From DATCLS01 sp036563805 (GTDB lineage Bacteria; Actinomycetota; Acidimicrobiia; Acidimicrobiales; VFJN01), in assembly GCA_036563805.1 (NCBI GenBank), contig DATCLS010000058.1, positions 62,001 through 126,000 of the forward strand: 64,000 nucleotides of DNA. Reading direction: 5' to 3'. The notes under the pieces were generated by a model. It ran no database searches and was not told where the DNA came from. It was given only the letters and a program-made list of their open reading frames with translations. This document shows positions 31,502 to 39,922 of the stretch, one piece after another. How positions within the stretch are numbered: position 1 is the stretch's first letter; each line of letters opens with the position of its first letter. Position numbers and translations under genes: made by a program.

Positions 31502-32328
31502 GCATGCCCTTCTACGTCGCCCCCGAGCAGTGGATGAAGGACAAGGCCGACTTCGCGCGCAAGGGCATCGCGCGGGGTCGGGCCCTGGCCTCGCTGCTCT
31601 ACGACGACGGCATCCTGATCTGCGCCGAGAACTCGTCGACCACGCTGCGCAAGATCAGCGAGATCTACGACCGCATCGCCTTCGCCGGGGCCGGCAAGTA
31701 CAACGAGTACGACCGCCTGCGCATCGCCGGCGTCCGCCACGCCGACCTCAAGGGCTACTCGTTCAGCCGCGAGGACGTCGACGCCCAGAGCCTCGCCAAC
31801 GCCTACGCCCAGATGCTCGGCGACGTGTTCACCCACGAGGTCAAGCCCATGGAGGTCGAGATCCTCGTGGCCGAGGTCGGGGTGACGCCGAGCGACGACC
31901 GGCTCTTCCACATCCTCTACGACGGCACGGTGGTCGACGAGAACGGCTTCACCGTTCTCGGCGGCGAGGCCGACGTGATCTCCGACCGGCTCAAGGAGAC
32001 CTACCAGCCCGGCCTGACCCTCGAGGACGCCCTGCGGGCCGCCGTGTCGGCCCTGGCCGGCGACCGCACGCTCACCCCGGACGAGCTCGAGGTGGCGGTG
32101 CTGGCCCGGTCGAACGGCCGGCGGGCGTTCCGGCGGCTGTCGCACACCACGGTGGGCGAGGTGCTGGGCATCCAGCCCGGGGCCGACGGCGAGGGCGAGT
32201 CGGGCTCCGGTGCGGGCGAGGGTGCCGAGGGCTCGGGCGGCGCCGAGCCGACCGCGTCCGCTGGCGACGCCGGCGCCTCGAGCGAGGGCGAGGGCGGCGA
32301 CAGCGGGTCGGGCTCCGGCGAGGGCTGA
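31498..32328 (+). CDS. prcA: 20S proteasome alpha subunit
   Basis: This 276-residue non-catalytic ring subunit gates the 20S core and docks ARC. MSMPFYVAPEQWMKDKADFARKGIARG is the usual alpha N terminus that closes the pore. It is followed by LLYDDGILICAENSSTTLRKISEIYDRIAFAGAGKYNEYDRLRIAG. The C-terminal 50 residues are a low-complexity Gly/Ser/Glu/Ala tail, longer than in many relatives. The start overlaps the prcB stop (ATGA). Confidence 0.95.
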   Translation: MSMPFYVAPEQWMKDKADFARKGIARGRALASLLYDDGILICAENSSTTLRKISEIYDRIAFAGAGKYNEYDRLRIAGVRHADLKGYSFSREDVDAQSLANAYAQMLGDVFTHEVKPMEVEILVAEVGVTPSDDRLFHILYDGTVVDENGFTVLGGEADVISDRLKETYQPGLTLEDALRAAVSALAGDRTLTPDELEVAVLARSNGRRAFRRLSHTTVGEVLGIQPGADGEGESGSGAGEGAEGSGGAEPTASAGDAGASSEGEGGDSGSGSGEG

Positions 32329-32400
32329 CCGCCCGCCCGGGTTTCTGCTGATTCCCGGCCGGAAGGGCGGGTATCGGCCGGCACAACGGTCCCACGGCGG

Positions 32401-32406
32401 TAGCGT
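32401..32406 (+). promoter_or_regulatory. -10 hexamer TAGCGT of pafA
   Basis: TAGCGT ends 6 bases before GTG 32413, a leaderless layout. Confidence 0.45.
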
Positions 32407-32412
32407 GCGCAC

Positions 32413-33771
32413 GTGGAGCGGCGCATCTTCGGCCTCGAGAACGAGTACGGCGTGACCTGCACGCTGCGCGGGCAACGCCGGCTCAGCCCCGACGAGGTGG
32501 CCCGGTACCTGTTCCGGCGCGTCGTGTCGTGGGGCCGGTCGAGCAACGTGTTCCTCGCCAACGGCGCCCGGCTCTACCTCGACGTCGGCAGCCACCCCGA
32601 GTACGCCACGCCCGAGTGCGACTCGATCCTCGACCTGGTCACCCACGACAAGGCGGGGGAGCGCATCCTCGAGCAGCTGCTGGTGGCTGCCGAGCAGCGC
32701 CTCCGCGAGGAGGGCATCCGCGGGGTCATCTACCTGTTCAAGAACAACACCGACTCGGCCGGCAACTCGTACGGCTGCCACGAGAACTATCTGACGTCGC
32801 GGCGCGACGACTTCAGCCACTACGCCGAGGTGCTGATCCCGTTCTTCGTGTCGCGGCAGATCTACGCCGGGGCCGGCAAGGTCCTCCAGACGGCCCGGGG
32901 CGCGATGTTCTGCATCGCCCAGCGCGCCGAGCACATCTGGGAGGGCGTGTCGTCGGCCACCACCCGCAGCCGGCCGATCATCAACACCCGCGACGAGCCC
33001 CACGCCGACGCCGAGCGCTACCGGCGCCTGCACGTGATCGTGGGCGACTCCAACATGAGCGAGTACGCCACGTTCCTGAAGGTGGGCGCCACGTCGATCC
33101 TGCTGCGGATGCTCGAGGACCCGTCGTTCGTGCTGCGGGACATGACCCTCGAGAACCCGATCCGGGCCATCCGCGAGATCAGCCACGACCTGACCGGCAA
33201 GCGCACGGTCCGGCTGGCCAACGGCCGCGAGGCCTCGGCGCTCGACATCCAGGGCGAGTACCTGTCGCGGGCCAAGCGCTACGCCGACACCAAGGGCCTC
33301 AGCCCGCTCGAGATGAAGGCCTTGGAGATGTGGGAGCACTGCCTGGAGGGGCTCGAGAACGACCCCTACAGCCTCGACCGCGAGTGCGACTGGGTGATCA
33401 AGCACAAGCTGATCGAGTCGTACTGCGCCAAGCACGACCTGCCGCTGTCGCACCCCCGGGTGTCGCTGATCGACCTCCAGTACCACGACGTCAACCGCGA
33501 ACGCGGCCTGTTCTACAAGCTGCAGGACCGGGGCCTGGTCGACCGGGTCACCACCGACGAGGCCATCGACGCCGCCGTCGAGGTGCCGCCCCAGACGACC
33601 CGGGCCCGCCTGCGGGGCGACTTCATCCGCCGGGCCAAGGAGCGCAAGCGCGACTACACGGTCGACTGGGTGCACCTGAAGCTCAACGACCAGGCCCAGC
33701 GCACGGTGCTGTGCAAGGACCCGTTCAAGTCCCGTGACGAGCGGGTGGAGCGCCTGATCGCCAGCCTATAG
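32413..33771 (+). CDS. pafA: Pup-protein ligase PafA
   Basis: This 452-residue ATP-dependent ligase joins the C-terminal Glu of Pup to lysine side chains of target proteins. The glutamine-synthetase-like fold shows ERRIFGLENEYGVTCTL at the start with metal-binding Glu residues. The catalytic Asp is in LYLDVGSHPEYATPECD, with LFKNNTDSAGNSYGCHENYL and RPIINTRDEPHADAERYRRLHVIVGDSNMSE after it. It lacks the Dop insertion, which separates it from the dop product. Length and motifs are normal. Confidence 0.96.
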   Translation: MERRIFGLENEYGVTCTLRGQRRLSPDEVARYLFRRVVSWGRSSNVFLANGARLYLDVGSHPEYATPECDSILDLVTHDKAGERILEQLLVAAEQRLREEGIRGVIYLFKNNTDSAGNSYGCHENYLTSRRDDFSHYAEVLIPFFVSRQIYAGAGKVLQTARGAMFCIAQRAEHIWEGVSSATTRSRPIINTRDEPHADAERYRRLHVIVGDSNMSEYATFLKVGATSILLRMLEDPSFVLRDMTLENPIRAIREISHDLTGKRTVRLANGREASALDIQGEYLSRAKRYADTKGLSPLEMKALEMWEHCLEGLENDPYSLDRECDWVIKHKLIESYCAKHDLPLSHPRVSLIDLQYHDVNRERGLFYKLQDRGLVDRVTTDEAIDAAVEVPPQTTRARLRGDFIRRAKERKRDYTVDWVHLKLNDQAQRTVLCKDPFKSRDERVERLIASL

Positions 33772-33858
33772 CTGCGCCGCCGGCCCGGGGCTGCGGCCGG
33801 AGGCCCGGCTCGGGTCGCATCGGCTCGGGCCGTGCCGGCTCCGGCCCCGCCCGTCCGA

Positions 33859-33864
33859 TACGGT
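33859..33864 (+). promoter_or_regulatory. -10 hexamer TACGGT of the DUF3866 gene
   Basis: TACGGT ends 10 bases before ATG 33875, giving a very short leader. Confidence 0.35.
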
Positions 33865-33874
33865 CGTCAATTCG

Positions 33875-34870
33875 ATGCCGCGCTTCGCCACCGCCACCGT
33901 GACCGCCATCACCGCCGAGCGGCGGGGCCTCCAGCGCGTCGACACCGACGCCGGTCGGGCCTACGTCCTCACCGACCTGACCGGCCCCGTGGCGGTGGAC
34001 GACCGGGTGGTGCTCAACACGACGGCCGTCGACCTGGGCCTCGGCACCGGGGGATGGCACGTCGTCCACTGGAACCTGGCCCGCGACGAGTGGCACCGGC
34101 CCGGGCCCGGCCACATCATGAAGCTGCGGTACACGAGCCTCCAGGTCGACACCGGGGCAGCGGAGGAGGAGCACGCCGACCTGCCGGAGGGGCTCGGCGG
34201 CATGCCGGTCGTGGCGTGCTCACTGCACAGCCAGGTGGCGGTCGTGGCCGCGCTCGTCCGCCATCTGCGGCCGGCCACCCGCCTGGCTTACGTGATGACC
34301 GACGGCGCCGCCCTGCCGCTCGCCCTGTCCGACCTGGTGCACGAGCTGCGCCAGCGCGAGATCCTCGACGTCGTGGTCACGGCCGGCCACGCCTTCGGGG
34401 GCGACCTCGAGGCCGTGTCCGTGCCCTCGGCGCTGGCGCTGGCCCGCCACGTCGGCAAGGCCGACCTGGTGGTGGCCGGCATGGGCCCCGGCGTCGTCGG
34501 CACCGCGTCGTCGCTCGGCACGACGGCCGTCGAGGCCGCCGGCATCATCGACAACGCCGCCGCCCTCGGCGGCCGGCCGGCGCTGTGCGCCCGGGCCTCG
34601 GGCGCAGACCCCCGCGAGCGGCACCGCGGCGTGAGCCACCACGTCCACACCGTGCTCCGGCTGGTGCGGACCCGGCCGGCGTTGCCGCTCCCGCCCGAGC
34701 TGGCCGGCGAGGTCGAGGGCGCGGCGGCGGTCGACGCGCCCGACGTGGCGCCGATCCTCGACGACCTCGGCCTCCGGGTCACGACCATGGGCCGGGGCCC
34801 GGCCGACGACCCGGTGTTCTTCGCCGCCGCCGCGGCCGCCGGGGCCTGGGCGGCGGCCGCTTTGGGCTGA
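33875..34870 (+). CDS. DUF3866 family protein
   Basis: This 331-residue protein matches the actinobacterial DUF3866 family. It has AYVLTDLTGPVAVDDRVVLNTTAVDLGLGTGGWHVVHWNL near the start, HIMKLRYTSLQVDTGAAEEEH, and in the middle VACSLHSQVAVVAALVRHLRP with the loop YVMTDGAALPLALSD. GMGPGVVGTASSLGTTAVEAAG and RASGADPRERHRGVSHHVHTVL complete it. No enzyme activity is known for this family. It stands between pafA and pafB, as in other actinobacteria, so a link to pupylation or DNA-damage control is possible but unproven. Confidence 0.8.
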   Translation: MPRFATATVTAITAERRGLQRVDTDAGRAYVLTDLTGPVAVDDRVVLNTTAVDLGLGTGGWHVVHWNLARDEWHRPGPGHIMKLRYTSLQVDTGAAEEEHADLPEGLGGMPVVACSLHSQVAVVAALVRHLRPATRLAYVMTDGAALPLALSDLVHELRQREILDVVVTAGHAFGGDLEAVSVPSALALARHVGKADLVVAGMGPGVVGTASSLGTTAVEAAGIIDNAAALGGRPALCARASGADPRERHRGVSHHVHTVLRLVRTRPALPLPPELAGEVEGAAAVDAPDVAPILDDLGLRVTTMGRGPADDPVFFAAAAAAGAWAAAALG

Positions 34871-35001
34871 GGCGGGCGCCGGCCGGGCGTCCTGGAAGGC
34901 CGGCCGGGCGGTTCGGCCCGGGTCCCCGACTGGCCTGCCCGGCTCCGCCTGTCCGAGGGGGGCCGGGCGCGGGCAGCCCCCGGGGGGCCGTGGGCGGTCG
35001 G

Positions 35002-35007
35002 TAGGGT
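35002..35007 (+). promoter_or_regulatory. -10 hexamer TAGGGT of pafBC
   Basis: TAGGGT ends 9 bases before ATG 35017. Confidence 0.45.
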
Positions 35008-35016
35008 CTCGGACGG

Positions 35017-35979
35017 ATGTCCGCGGCCAAGCTCGAGCGCCTCCTGAACCTGACGGCCCTGCTGCTGGCCACGCCGCGCCCGCTCACGGCCCAGGAGATC
35101 CGCGAGCGCATCGACGCCTATCCGGCCGACCTGGCGGCGTTCCGGCGGGCCTTCGAGCGCGACAAGGACGCGCTCCGCGCCATGGGGTTCCCGCTCGAGG
35201 TGGCCGAGGTGCCGGGCACGGCCCAGCCGGTCGACGGCTACCGCATCCCCAAGGACCGCTATTACCTGCGCGACCCCGGCCTCACCCCCGAGGAGCTGGC
35301 GGCCCTACGGCTGGCGGCCTCGATCGTGCAGCTCGAAGGCGCCTCGGCCCGCGAAGGCCTGCTCAAGCTCGGCGGCCTGGTCGGCGACGCCGACGGCGTC
35401 GACGGGGTGCCCGAGGGCGGGCCCGGCGGCCTGGCCGTGGCCGCCCTGCCCGGCGGCCCCGAGCTGGGCCCGCTGTTCGGCGCCATCGCCGCCCAGACCC
35501 CGGTGCGCTTCGCCTACCGAGGCGAGTCCCGTACCGTCGACCCCTACCGCCTCGACTACCAGCGGGGGCGCTGGTACCTGACCGGCTACGACCACCTGCG
35601 CGAGGCCGAGCGGGTGTACCGGCTCGACCGGTTCGAGAGCCGGATCGAGGCGCTGCCCGGCCCCCGGTTCGAGCGCCCGTCGACGGCGGTGCCCGGCGGG
35701 CCCCTCGAGCCCTGGCAGCTGGGGGAGGGCAAGCCGGTCGACGCCCGGGTGCTGGTCGACGCCCCCCAGGCGCCGTGGATCGTCAACCACCTGGGCGCCG
35801 GCGCCGTCGAGGAGGAGCGGCCCGACGGCTCGGTGGTCGTCACCCTCACCGTCACCAACCGCGACAACTTCCGGTCGTTCGTGCTCAGCTTTCTCGACCA
35901 CGCCGAGGTCCTCGACCCGCCCGAGCTCCGCGACGACCTCGTCGCCTGGCTGCGCGAGCTGGCGGAGGAGCCGGCGTGA
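35017..35979 (+). CDS. pafB: WYL-domain regulator PafB
   Basis: This 320-residue transcription factor has an N-terminal winged-helix part (AKLERLLNLTALLLATPRPLTAQEIRERI) and a WYL domain at about 150-215 (VRFAYRGESRTVDPYRLDYQRGRWYLTGYDHLREAERVYRLDRFESRI). A WCX C-terminal extension follows. In mycobacteria PafB and PafC form a heterodimer that activates the LexA-independent DNA-damage response, and the WYL domain senses nucleic acid. The pafC start overlaps its stop as GTGA, which fits heterodimer formation. It forms a unit with pafC. Confidence 0.92.
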   Translation: MSAAKLERLLNLTALLLATPRPLTAQEIRERIDAYPADLAAFRRAFERDKDALRAMGFPLEVAEVPGTAQPVDGYRIPKDRYYLRDPGLTPEELAALRLAASIVQLEGASAREGLLKLGGLVGDADGVDGVPEGGPGGLAVAALPGGPELGPLFGAIAAQTPVRFAYRGESRTVDPYRLDYQRGRWYLTGYDHLREAERVYRLDRFESRIEALPGPRFERPSTAVPGGPLEPWQLGEGKPVDARVLVDAPQAPWIVNHLGAGAVEEERPDGSVVVTLTVTNRDNFRSFVLSFLDHAEVLDPPELRDDLVAWLRELAEEPA

Positions 35980-37040
35980 GCCCCGGGCCGGTCGCAGGGG
36001 GCGCGGCCCGGGACGCCGCCGCCGGCAAGGAAGGGCGCGAGGGCCGCGACGGCGGCCCGGTGCGGCGCACCACCGCCTCCGACCGGTTCCTGCGCCTGCT
36101 CACGGTCGTCCCCTGGATCGCGGCCAACGACGGCCCCCGCCTCGACGAGGTCTGCGAGCGGTTCGGCATGACCCGCAAGCAGCTGCTCGACGACCTGCAG
36201 ATCATCCCGCTGGTCGGGCTGCCGCCGTACACGCCCGACACGCTCATCGAGGTCACGATCGAGGGCGACCGGGTGTGGCTGCGGTTCGCCGACGTGTTCG
36301 CCCGGCCCCTGCGCCTCACGCCCGAGCAGGGCCTGGCGCTGGTCGCCGCCGGCAGCGCCGCCCGGGGCCTGCCCGGGGCCGACCCCGAGGGGCCGCTGGC
36401 CACCGCGCTCGACAAGGTGGCCGCCGTCCTCGACATCGATCCCGACGAGGCCATCTCGGTGGCGTTGGGCAGCACCCGACCCGACGTGCTCGACACGCTG
36501 CGGCAGGCCAGCCGCGAGCGCCGGCGCGTCCGGCTCGACTACTACGCGTACGGCCGCGACGAGCGGGCGGTGCGCGACGTCGACCCCCACGCCGTGTTCG
36601 CCGACGAGGGCGCCTGGTACGTCCGGGGCCACTGCCACATGGCCGGCGGCGAGCGCCTGTTCCGGGTCGACCGCATCTACGGCATCGAGGTGCTCGACGA
36701 GCGGTTCGAGCCGCCCGACGACGCCGCCGGCGCGGTCCGGGAGGCCGAGGTGTTCGCCCCCGGGCCCGAGGTCCCCCGGGTGACGCTGGACCTGGCGCCT
36801 GCCGCCCGCTGGGTCATCGAGACCTACCCGGTCGAGGACGTCCGCGAGGGGCCGGACGGGCGGCTGCGGGTCCGGCTGGCGGTGTCCGCCCGGCCGTGGC
36901 TCGAGCGGCTGCTCGTGCGGCTCGGGCCGGCCGCCCGGGTGGTCGAGTCCGACGACCCGGCGCTGCGCACCGCCGGGCGCGACGCCGCCCGCCGCCTGCT
37001 CCGCCGGTACGGCGTGCCCGGCCCGGAGGGGACGGAGTGA
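35976..37040 (+). CDS. pafC: WYL-domain regulator PafC
   Basis: This 354-residue partner of PafB has the same layout: a winged helix (DRFLRLLTVVPWIAANDGPRLDEVCERFGMTRKQLLDDL, about 35-73), a WYL domain (RVRLDYYAYGRDERAVRDVDPHAVFADEGAWYVRGHCHMAGGERLFRVDRI, about 188-240) and a WCX-like end. The first 30 residues are Gly/Ala-rich and may not be translated if GTG 36060 is used instead. The gene overlaps pafB by four bases. Confidence 0.9.
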   Translation: MSPGPVAGGAARDAAAGKEGREGRDGGPVRRTTASDRFLRLLTVVPWIAANDGPRLDEVCERFGMTRKQLLDDLQIIPLVGLPPYTPDTLIEVTIEGDRVWLRFADVFARPLRLTPEQGLALVAAGSAARGLPGADPEGPLATALDKVAAVLDIDPDEAISVALGSTRPDVLDTLRQASRERRRVRLDYYAYGRDERAVRDVDPHAVFADEGAWYVRGHCHMAGGERLFRVDRIYGIEVLDERFEPPDDAAGAVREAEVFAPGPEVPRVTLDLAPAARWVIETYPVEDVREGPDGRLRVRLAVSARPWLERLLVRLGPAARVVESDDPALRTAGRDAARRLLRRYGVPGPEGTE

Positions 37041-37064
37041 TCGGGGATCACGGCCGCCGCGCGC

Positions 37065-37070
37065 TAGATT
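37065..37070 (+). promoter_or_regulatory. -10 hexamer TAGATT of lepB
   Basis: TAGATT ends 9 bases before GTG 37080. Confidence 0.45.
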
Positions 37071-37079
37071 CGAACAGCC

Positions 37080-38033
37080 GTGCCCGATCTCCCTCGATCC
37101 AGCGACCCGTCGAGTGACGATGGCGGCGACGGCGCCAGCGACGAGTCGACGACCACCGGGGCGGGCACCGGTCGAACGGCGGCCGCGACGCCACGCCGAC
37201 CAGAGCGTGCCGCGCACGCGCGCAGCGCGGCCGTGCCGGCTGCGCCCGACGCCGAGGACCTGACGCTCGGGCCGGGCGGCAACGGGCTGGACGGGCCGGC
37301 CGACCGTGTCGGCGCCGACCGCGCCGGTGCCGAGCGCACCGCCGGCCGGGCCGGCGGGGGAGAGGCGGCCGGCGAGCGGGTCCGCACCGACCGGGCCGAC
37401 AGCGACAGCGCGCCCGGCGACGAGGCCACGACCGACGAGGAGCCCCGCCGCTTCGGGCTCCGGCGGCGCCGGGGCAAGCACGCCCAGCGCAAGCAACCCC
37501 GCAGCCTGCGCCGCACCGTCCTCGAGTGGGTCGGCGTCATCGGCGGCGGGGTCGTCATCGCCCTCGTCATCGAGGCGCTGCTCGTCCAGGCCTTCTGGAT
37601 CCCGTCACCGTCGATGGAGCCCACGCTCAACGTGGGCGACCGGGTGCTGGTCAACAAGCTGTCGTACCGCTTCCACGACGTCCACCGCGGCGACGTCATC
37701 GTGTTCGAGCGGCCGCCCGGCACGTCCCGGGGCGGCGAGGACGAGATCCGCGACCTCATCAAGCGGGTCATCGCCGTCGAGGGTGACGTGATCGAGGAGC
37801 GCAACCAGCTCGTCTACGTCAACGGCGAACGGCTCGACGAGCCCTACCTCGAGCCCGGCACACCGACCGAGAACCTGCCGCGCCAGACCGTGCCCGAGGG
37901 GCACGTGTTCGTCATGGGCGACAACCGCACCAACAGCGAGGACAGCCGCGTCTTCGGCCCGGTCGACGAGGACCGCATCATCGGCCGCGCCTTCATGCGC
38001 GTCCTCCCCGTCGGGGACATCGGCTGGTTGTAG
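37080..38033 (+). CDS. lepB: Signal peptidase I with long N-terminal extension
   Basis: This 317-residue membrane protease removes signal peptides of Sec/Tat cargo on the outer face of the membrane. A single anchor (WVGVIGGGVVIALVIEALLVQAFWI, about 150-174) precedes box B SPSMEPTL with Ser178 and box D KRVIAVEGD with Lys228. Box E GDNRTNSEDSR follows, so the Ser/Lys dyad is complete. About 140 residues before the anchor are acidic and low-complexity, ending in basic RRRRGKHAQRKQPRSLRR; most SipS-type enzymes have 10-40. It stands between pafC and the Tat genes. Confidence 0.92.
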   Translation: MPDLPRSSDPSSDDGGDGASDESTTTGAGTGRTAAATPRRPERAAHARSAAVPAAPDAEDLTLGPGGNGLDGPADRVGADRAGAERTAGRAGGGEAAGERVRTDRADSDSAPGDEATTDEEPRRFGLRRRRGKHAQRKQPRSLRRTVLEWVGVIGGGVVIALVIEALLVQAFWIPSPSMEPTLNVGDRVLVNKLSYRFHDVHRGDVIVFERPPGTSRGGEDEIRDLIKRVIAVEGDVIEERNQLVYVNGERLDEPYLEPGTPTENLPRQTVPEGHVFVMGDNRTNSEDSRVFGPVDEDRIIGRAFMRVLPVGDIGWL

Positions 38034-38064
38034 TTGTCCGGGGGGGAGGGGGGAGGGGAACCCT

Positions 38065-38095
38065 CGCCCGGGCCGGCGGAGCCGGCCCTCGGGCG
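38065..38095. terminator. GC hairpin between lepB and the convergent GDPD gene
   Basis: GGGCCGGC-GGA-GCCGGCCC forms an 8-pair stem, extended by CGCCC/GGGCG with a 2-base bulge. It is a likely transcription barrier without a U-run. The rest of 38034..38210 holds G-runs but no gene I can support. Confidence 0.45.
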
Positions 38096-38210
38096 CGCAA
38101 CCTTCCCCCGGCGTGAGCGACCCCGCGTCGCGGCGCCTCCCCGGCGACGCCAGTCGGCCGGTCGGAGGGAACCGGTTGCGATCTCCCGCGGCCGGGCCCG
38201 AGGGTGCGGG

Positions 38211-38939
38211 TCAGTCGGGGTCGGGGTAGGCGGCGCGGACGGCGTCGACCATGCGGTCGACGTGGTCGCTGTAGACGGCGTCGATGCCCATGTCGATCAG
38301 CTCGGCCAGCACCCGGGGCAGCTGGGCGTCCCACCCGAAGGCCAGCACGCCGAACCGGTGGACGAGCGTGGTCAGCCCGCCCGTCCAGTCCAACCGGTGC
38401 ATGTTCAGCGCGTCGATGCCGGCGTCGGCCAGGTTGGCGGCCCGCCGCTCGACGCCCTCCTTGATCTTGCCGATGCGGGTCGAGTCGACCAGGCGGACGT
38501 CCGGGCACGCCTGCCGCCACGACGCCACCAGCCGCCAGTCGGGGTGGCACAGCCACAGCCGCTCCAGCGCCCCGTCCCCGGCGGCCCGGGCGACGGCGAT
38601 CACCCGGTCGAACGCCGCCGGGTCCTTCACATCCAGCGACACGTGCACGGACGTGCCGCACGTCTCGTACAGCTGCTCCAGCGTGGGTATGTGGGGCGGC
38701 AGGTCGGCCCGGTCCACCGCGGCGATGCGCCGGCGGCGGAGCCGGCCGCCGGCCACGCCGTCGTGGTCGAGCACCGCCTCGCCGTCGGCGGTCAGCCACA
38801 CGTCGCTCTCGATCCCGGTGGCGCCCAGCCGCAACGCCAGCTGGAACGCCTCGAGGGTGTTCTCCGGGGCGTGGGCGCTCGCCCCCCGGTGGGCGAACGC
38901 GATCGGGGGAACGGTCAGTGCGGGCACGCGGGTCGGCAT
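38211..38939 (-). CDS. Glycerophosphodiester phosphodiesterase
   Basis: This 242-residue TIM-barrel enzyme hydrolyses deacylated phospholipids to glycerol 3-phosphate and an alcohol. It starts with IAFAHRGASAHAPENTLEAF (active-site His17), then GIESDVWLTADGEAVLDHDGV with the metal acids, SLDVKDP, and ends with GIDAVYSDHVDRMVDA. No signal peptide is seen, so it is a cytoplasmic UgpQ-like form. It is the only minus-strand gene between arc and the ThyX-like gene, interrupting the otherwise rightward run. Confidence 0.88.
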   Translation of the reverse strand: MPTRVPALTVPPIAFAHRGASAHAPENTLEAFQLALRLGATGIESDVWLTADGEAVLDHDGVAGGRLRRRRIAAVDRADLPPHIPTLEQLYETCGTSVHVSLDVKDPAAFDRVIAVARAAGDGALERLWLCHPDWRLVASWRQACPDVRLVDSTRIGKIKEGVERRAANLADAGIDALNMHRLDWTGGLTTLVHRFGVLAFGWDAQLPRVLAELIDMGIDAVYSDHVDRMVDAVRAAYPDPD

Positions 38940-38948
38940 CGCCCGCGG

Positions 38949-38954
38949 ACGCTA
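38949..38954 (-). promoter_or_regulatory. -10 hexamer TAGCGT of the GDPD gene
   Basis: On the minus strand TAGCGT ends 9 bases before ATG 38939. Confidence 0.4.
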
Positions 38955-38967
38955 CCGCCGATGCACG

Positions 38968-38973
38968 TAACCT
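38968..38973 (+). promoter_or_regulatory. -10 hexamer TAACCT of the 38981 gene
   Basis: TAACCT ends 7 bases before GTG 38981. Only 14 bases separate it from the divergent GDPD hexamer, so the two promoters are nearly back to back. Confidence 0.45.
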
Positions 38974-38980
38974 TCCCGGC

Positions 38981-39232
38981 GTGAGCCTCGTGTGGTGCGT
39001 GCCCGTGGTGGCGGCGGCGGTGGCCGCCGGGCTGGTCCTGGCCCGGGTCCGAGCGCTGGAGGAGGCCGCCTTCGGGCTCCGGGCCGAGGTCGCCCTGCTC
39101 GCCACCACCCTTCGGCGCCCGCTCCGACGGCTGCGCGAGGGGGCGGTTGAGATCGACGCCACCGTGGCCGAGTTCCGGGCCCGGCACACCCTCGACGGGG
39201 CGCCCGACCGATCCGCCAACGGCGAGCGCTAG
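38981..39232 (+). CDS. Small membrane-anchored protein (83 aa), hypothetical
   Basis: This protein has an N-terminal membrane segment (LVWCVPVVAAAVAAGLVLA, 3-21) and then a helical stretch (VRALEEAAFGLRAEVALLATTLRRPLRRLREGAVEIDATVAEFRA). It resembles in outline small DUF948-like or coiled-coil anchors, but I cannot place it. It lies 39 bases before the Tat subunit gene and may be co-transcribed. The start is GTG 38981, placed by the TAACCT hexamer. Confidence 0.55.
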   Translation: MSLVWCVPVVAAAVAAGLVLARVRALEEAAFGLRAEVALLATTLRRPLRRLREGAVEIDATVAEFRARHTLDGAPDRSANGER

Positions 39233-39258
39233 CACCAGGCCCGCGGGATCCACGGCTC

Positions 39259-39264
39259 TACACT
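39259..39264 (+). promoter_or_regulatory. -10 hexamer TACACT of the Tat genes
   Basis: TACACT ends 7 bases before ATG 39272. Confidence 0.45.
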
Positions 39265-39271
39265 CGGAACC

Positions 39272-39889
39272 ATGTTCAACATCGGCGGCGGCGAGCTGCT
39301 GGTGATCGCGCTCATCGCGCTGATCGTGCTCGGGCCCTCGCGCCTGCCCGACGCCGCGCGCACCGCCGGCAGGGTGATGGGCGAGATCCGGCGGCTGTCG
39401 ACCGGCTTCCAGCGCGAGATCCGCGAAGCGCTCGAGGAGGCCGAGGCCGCCGACCGCAAGCCCCGCGAGCGGGCGCCGCTGGCGGCCGCGGTCGACGACG
39501 CCGACGTTGCCGCCACGCGCCGCGACGGGGGCACCAGGCGCAACGGCGAGGCCCGCCGGGACGGCAGCACCCGCAGCGAGCGCGCCGGCCCGACCGGCCC
39601 CGACGGCGACGGCGACGGCGACGGCGCCGACCGGCCGGCCAGCCCGGCCACCGCCCGCACCGTCCGTCCCGCCGCCGGCGCCGACCGCACCGACGGCGAC
39701 ATCCTGGCGCCCGAGGTCGCCGACGCCCTCGACGAGGTCGTGGCGGCGGCCAGCCCGGCCACCACGGACGGGGCCGACCCGGCGCCCCCGTCCGCCCCCG
39801 AGGCGGCGCCCGACGACGCGTCCGCCACCGCCCCCGACACCCCCGAGCGGCCCGACGGCGGGTCGGGCGACGCCCGGGCGGCGTCGTAG
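39272..39889 (+). CDS. tatB: Twin-arginine translocase TatA/TatB family subunit (TatB-like)
   Basis: This 205-residue subunit has a short periplasmic start, one membrane helix (ELLVIALIALIVLG, about 8-21), the hinge GPSRLPDAART, an amphipathic helix (RVMGEIRRLSTGFQREIREALEEAE) and a disordered tail of about 140 residues. The L-G-P-x-R-LP hinge is that of TatB rather than TatA (FG-x-K-LP). In mycobacteria the gene at this place before tatC is called tatA, so the assignment between A and B is not certain. The tail, rich in Ala, Asp, Pro and Thr, is longer than usual. Confidence 0.82.
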   Translation: MFNIGGGELLVIALIALIVLGPSRLPDAARTAGRVMGEIRRLSTGFQREIREALEEAEAADRKPRERAPLAAAVDDADVAATRRDGGTRRNGEARRDGSTRSERAGPTGPDGDGDGDGADRPASPATARTVRPAAGADRTDGDILAPEVADALDEVVAAASPATTDGADPAPPSAPEAAPDDASATAPDTPERPDGGSGDARAAS

Positions 39890-39922
39890 CCGGGCGGTGC
39901 CCTCCGCTGCGAAGGTTCCACG

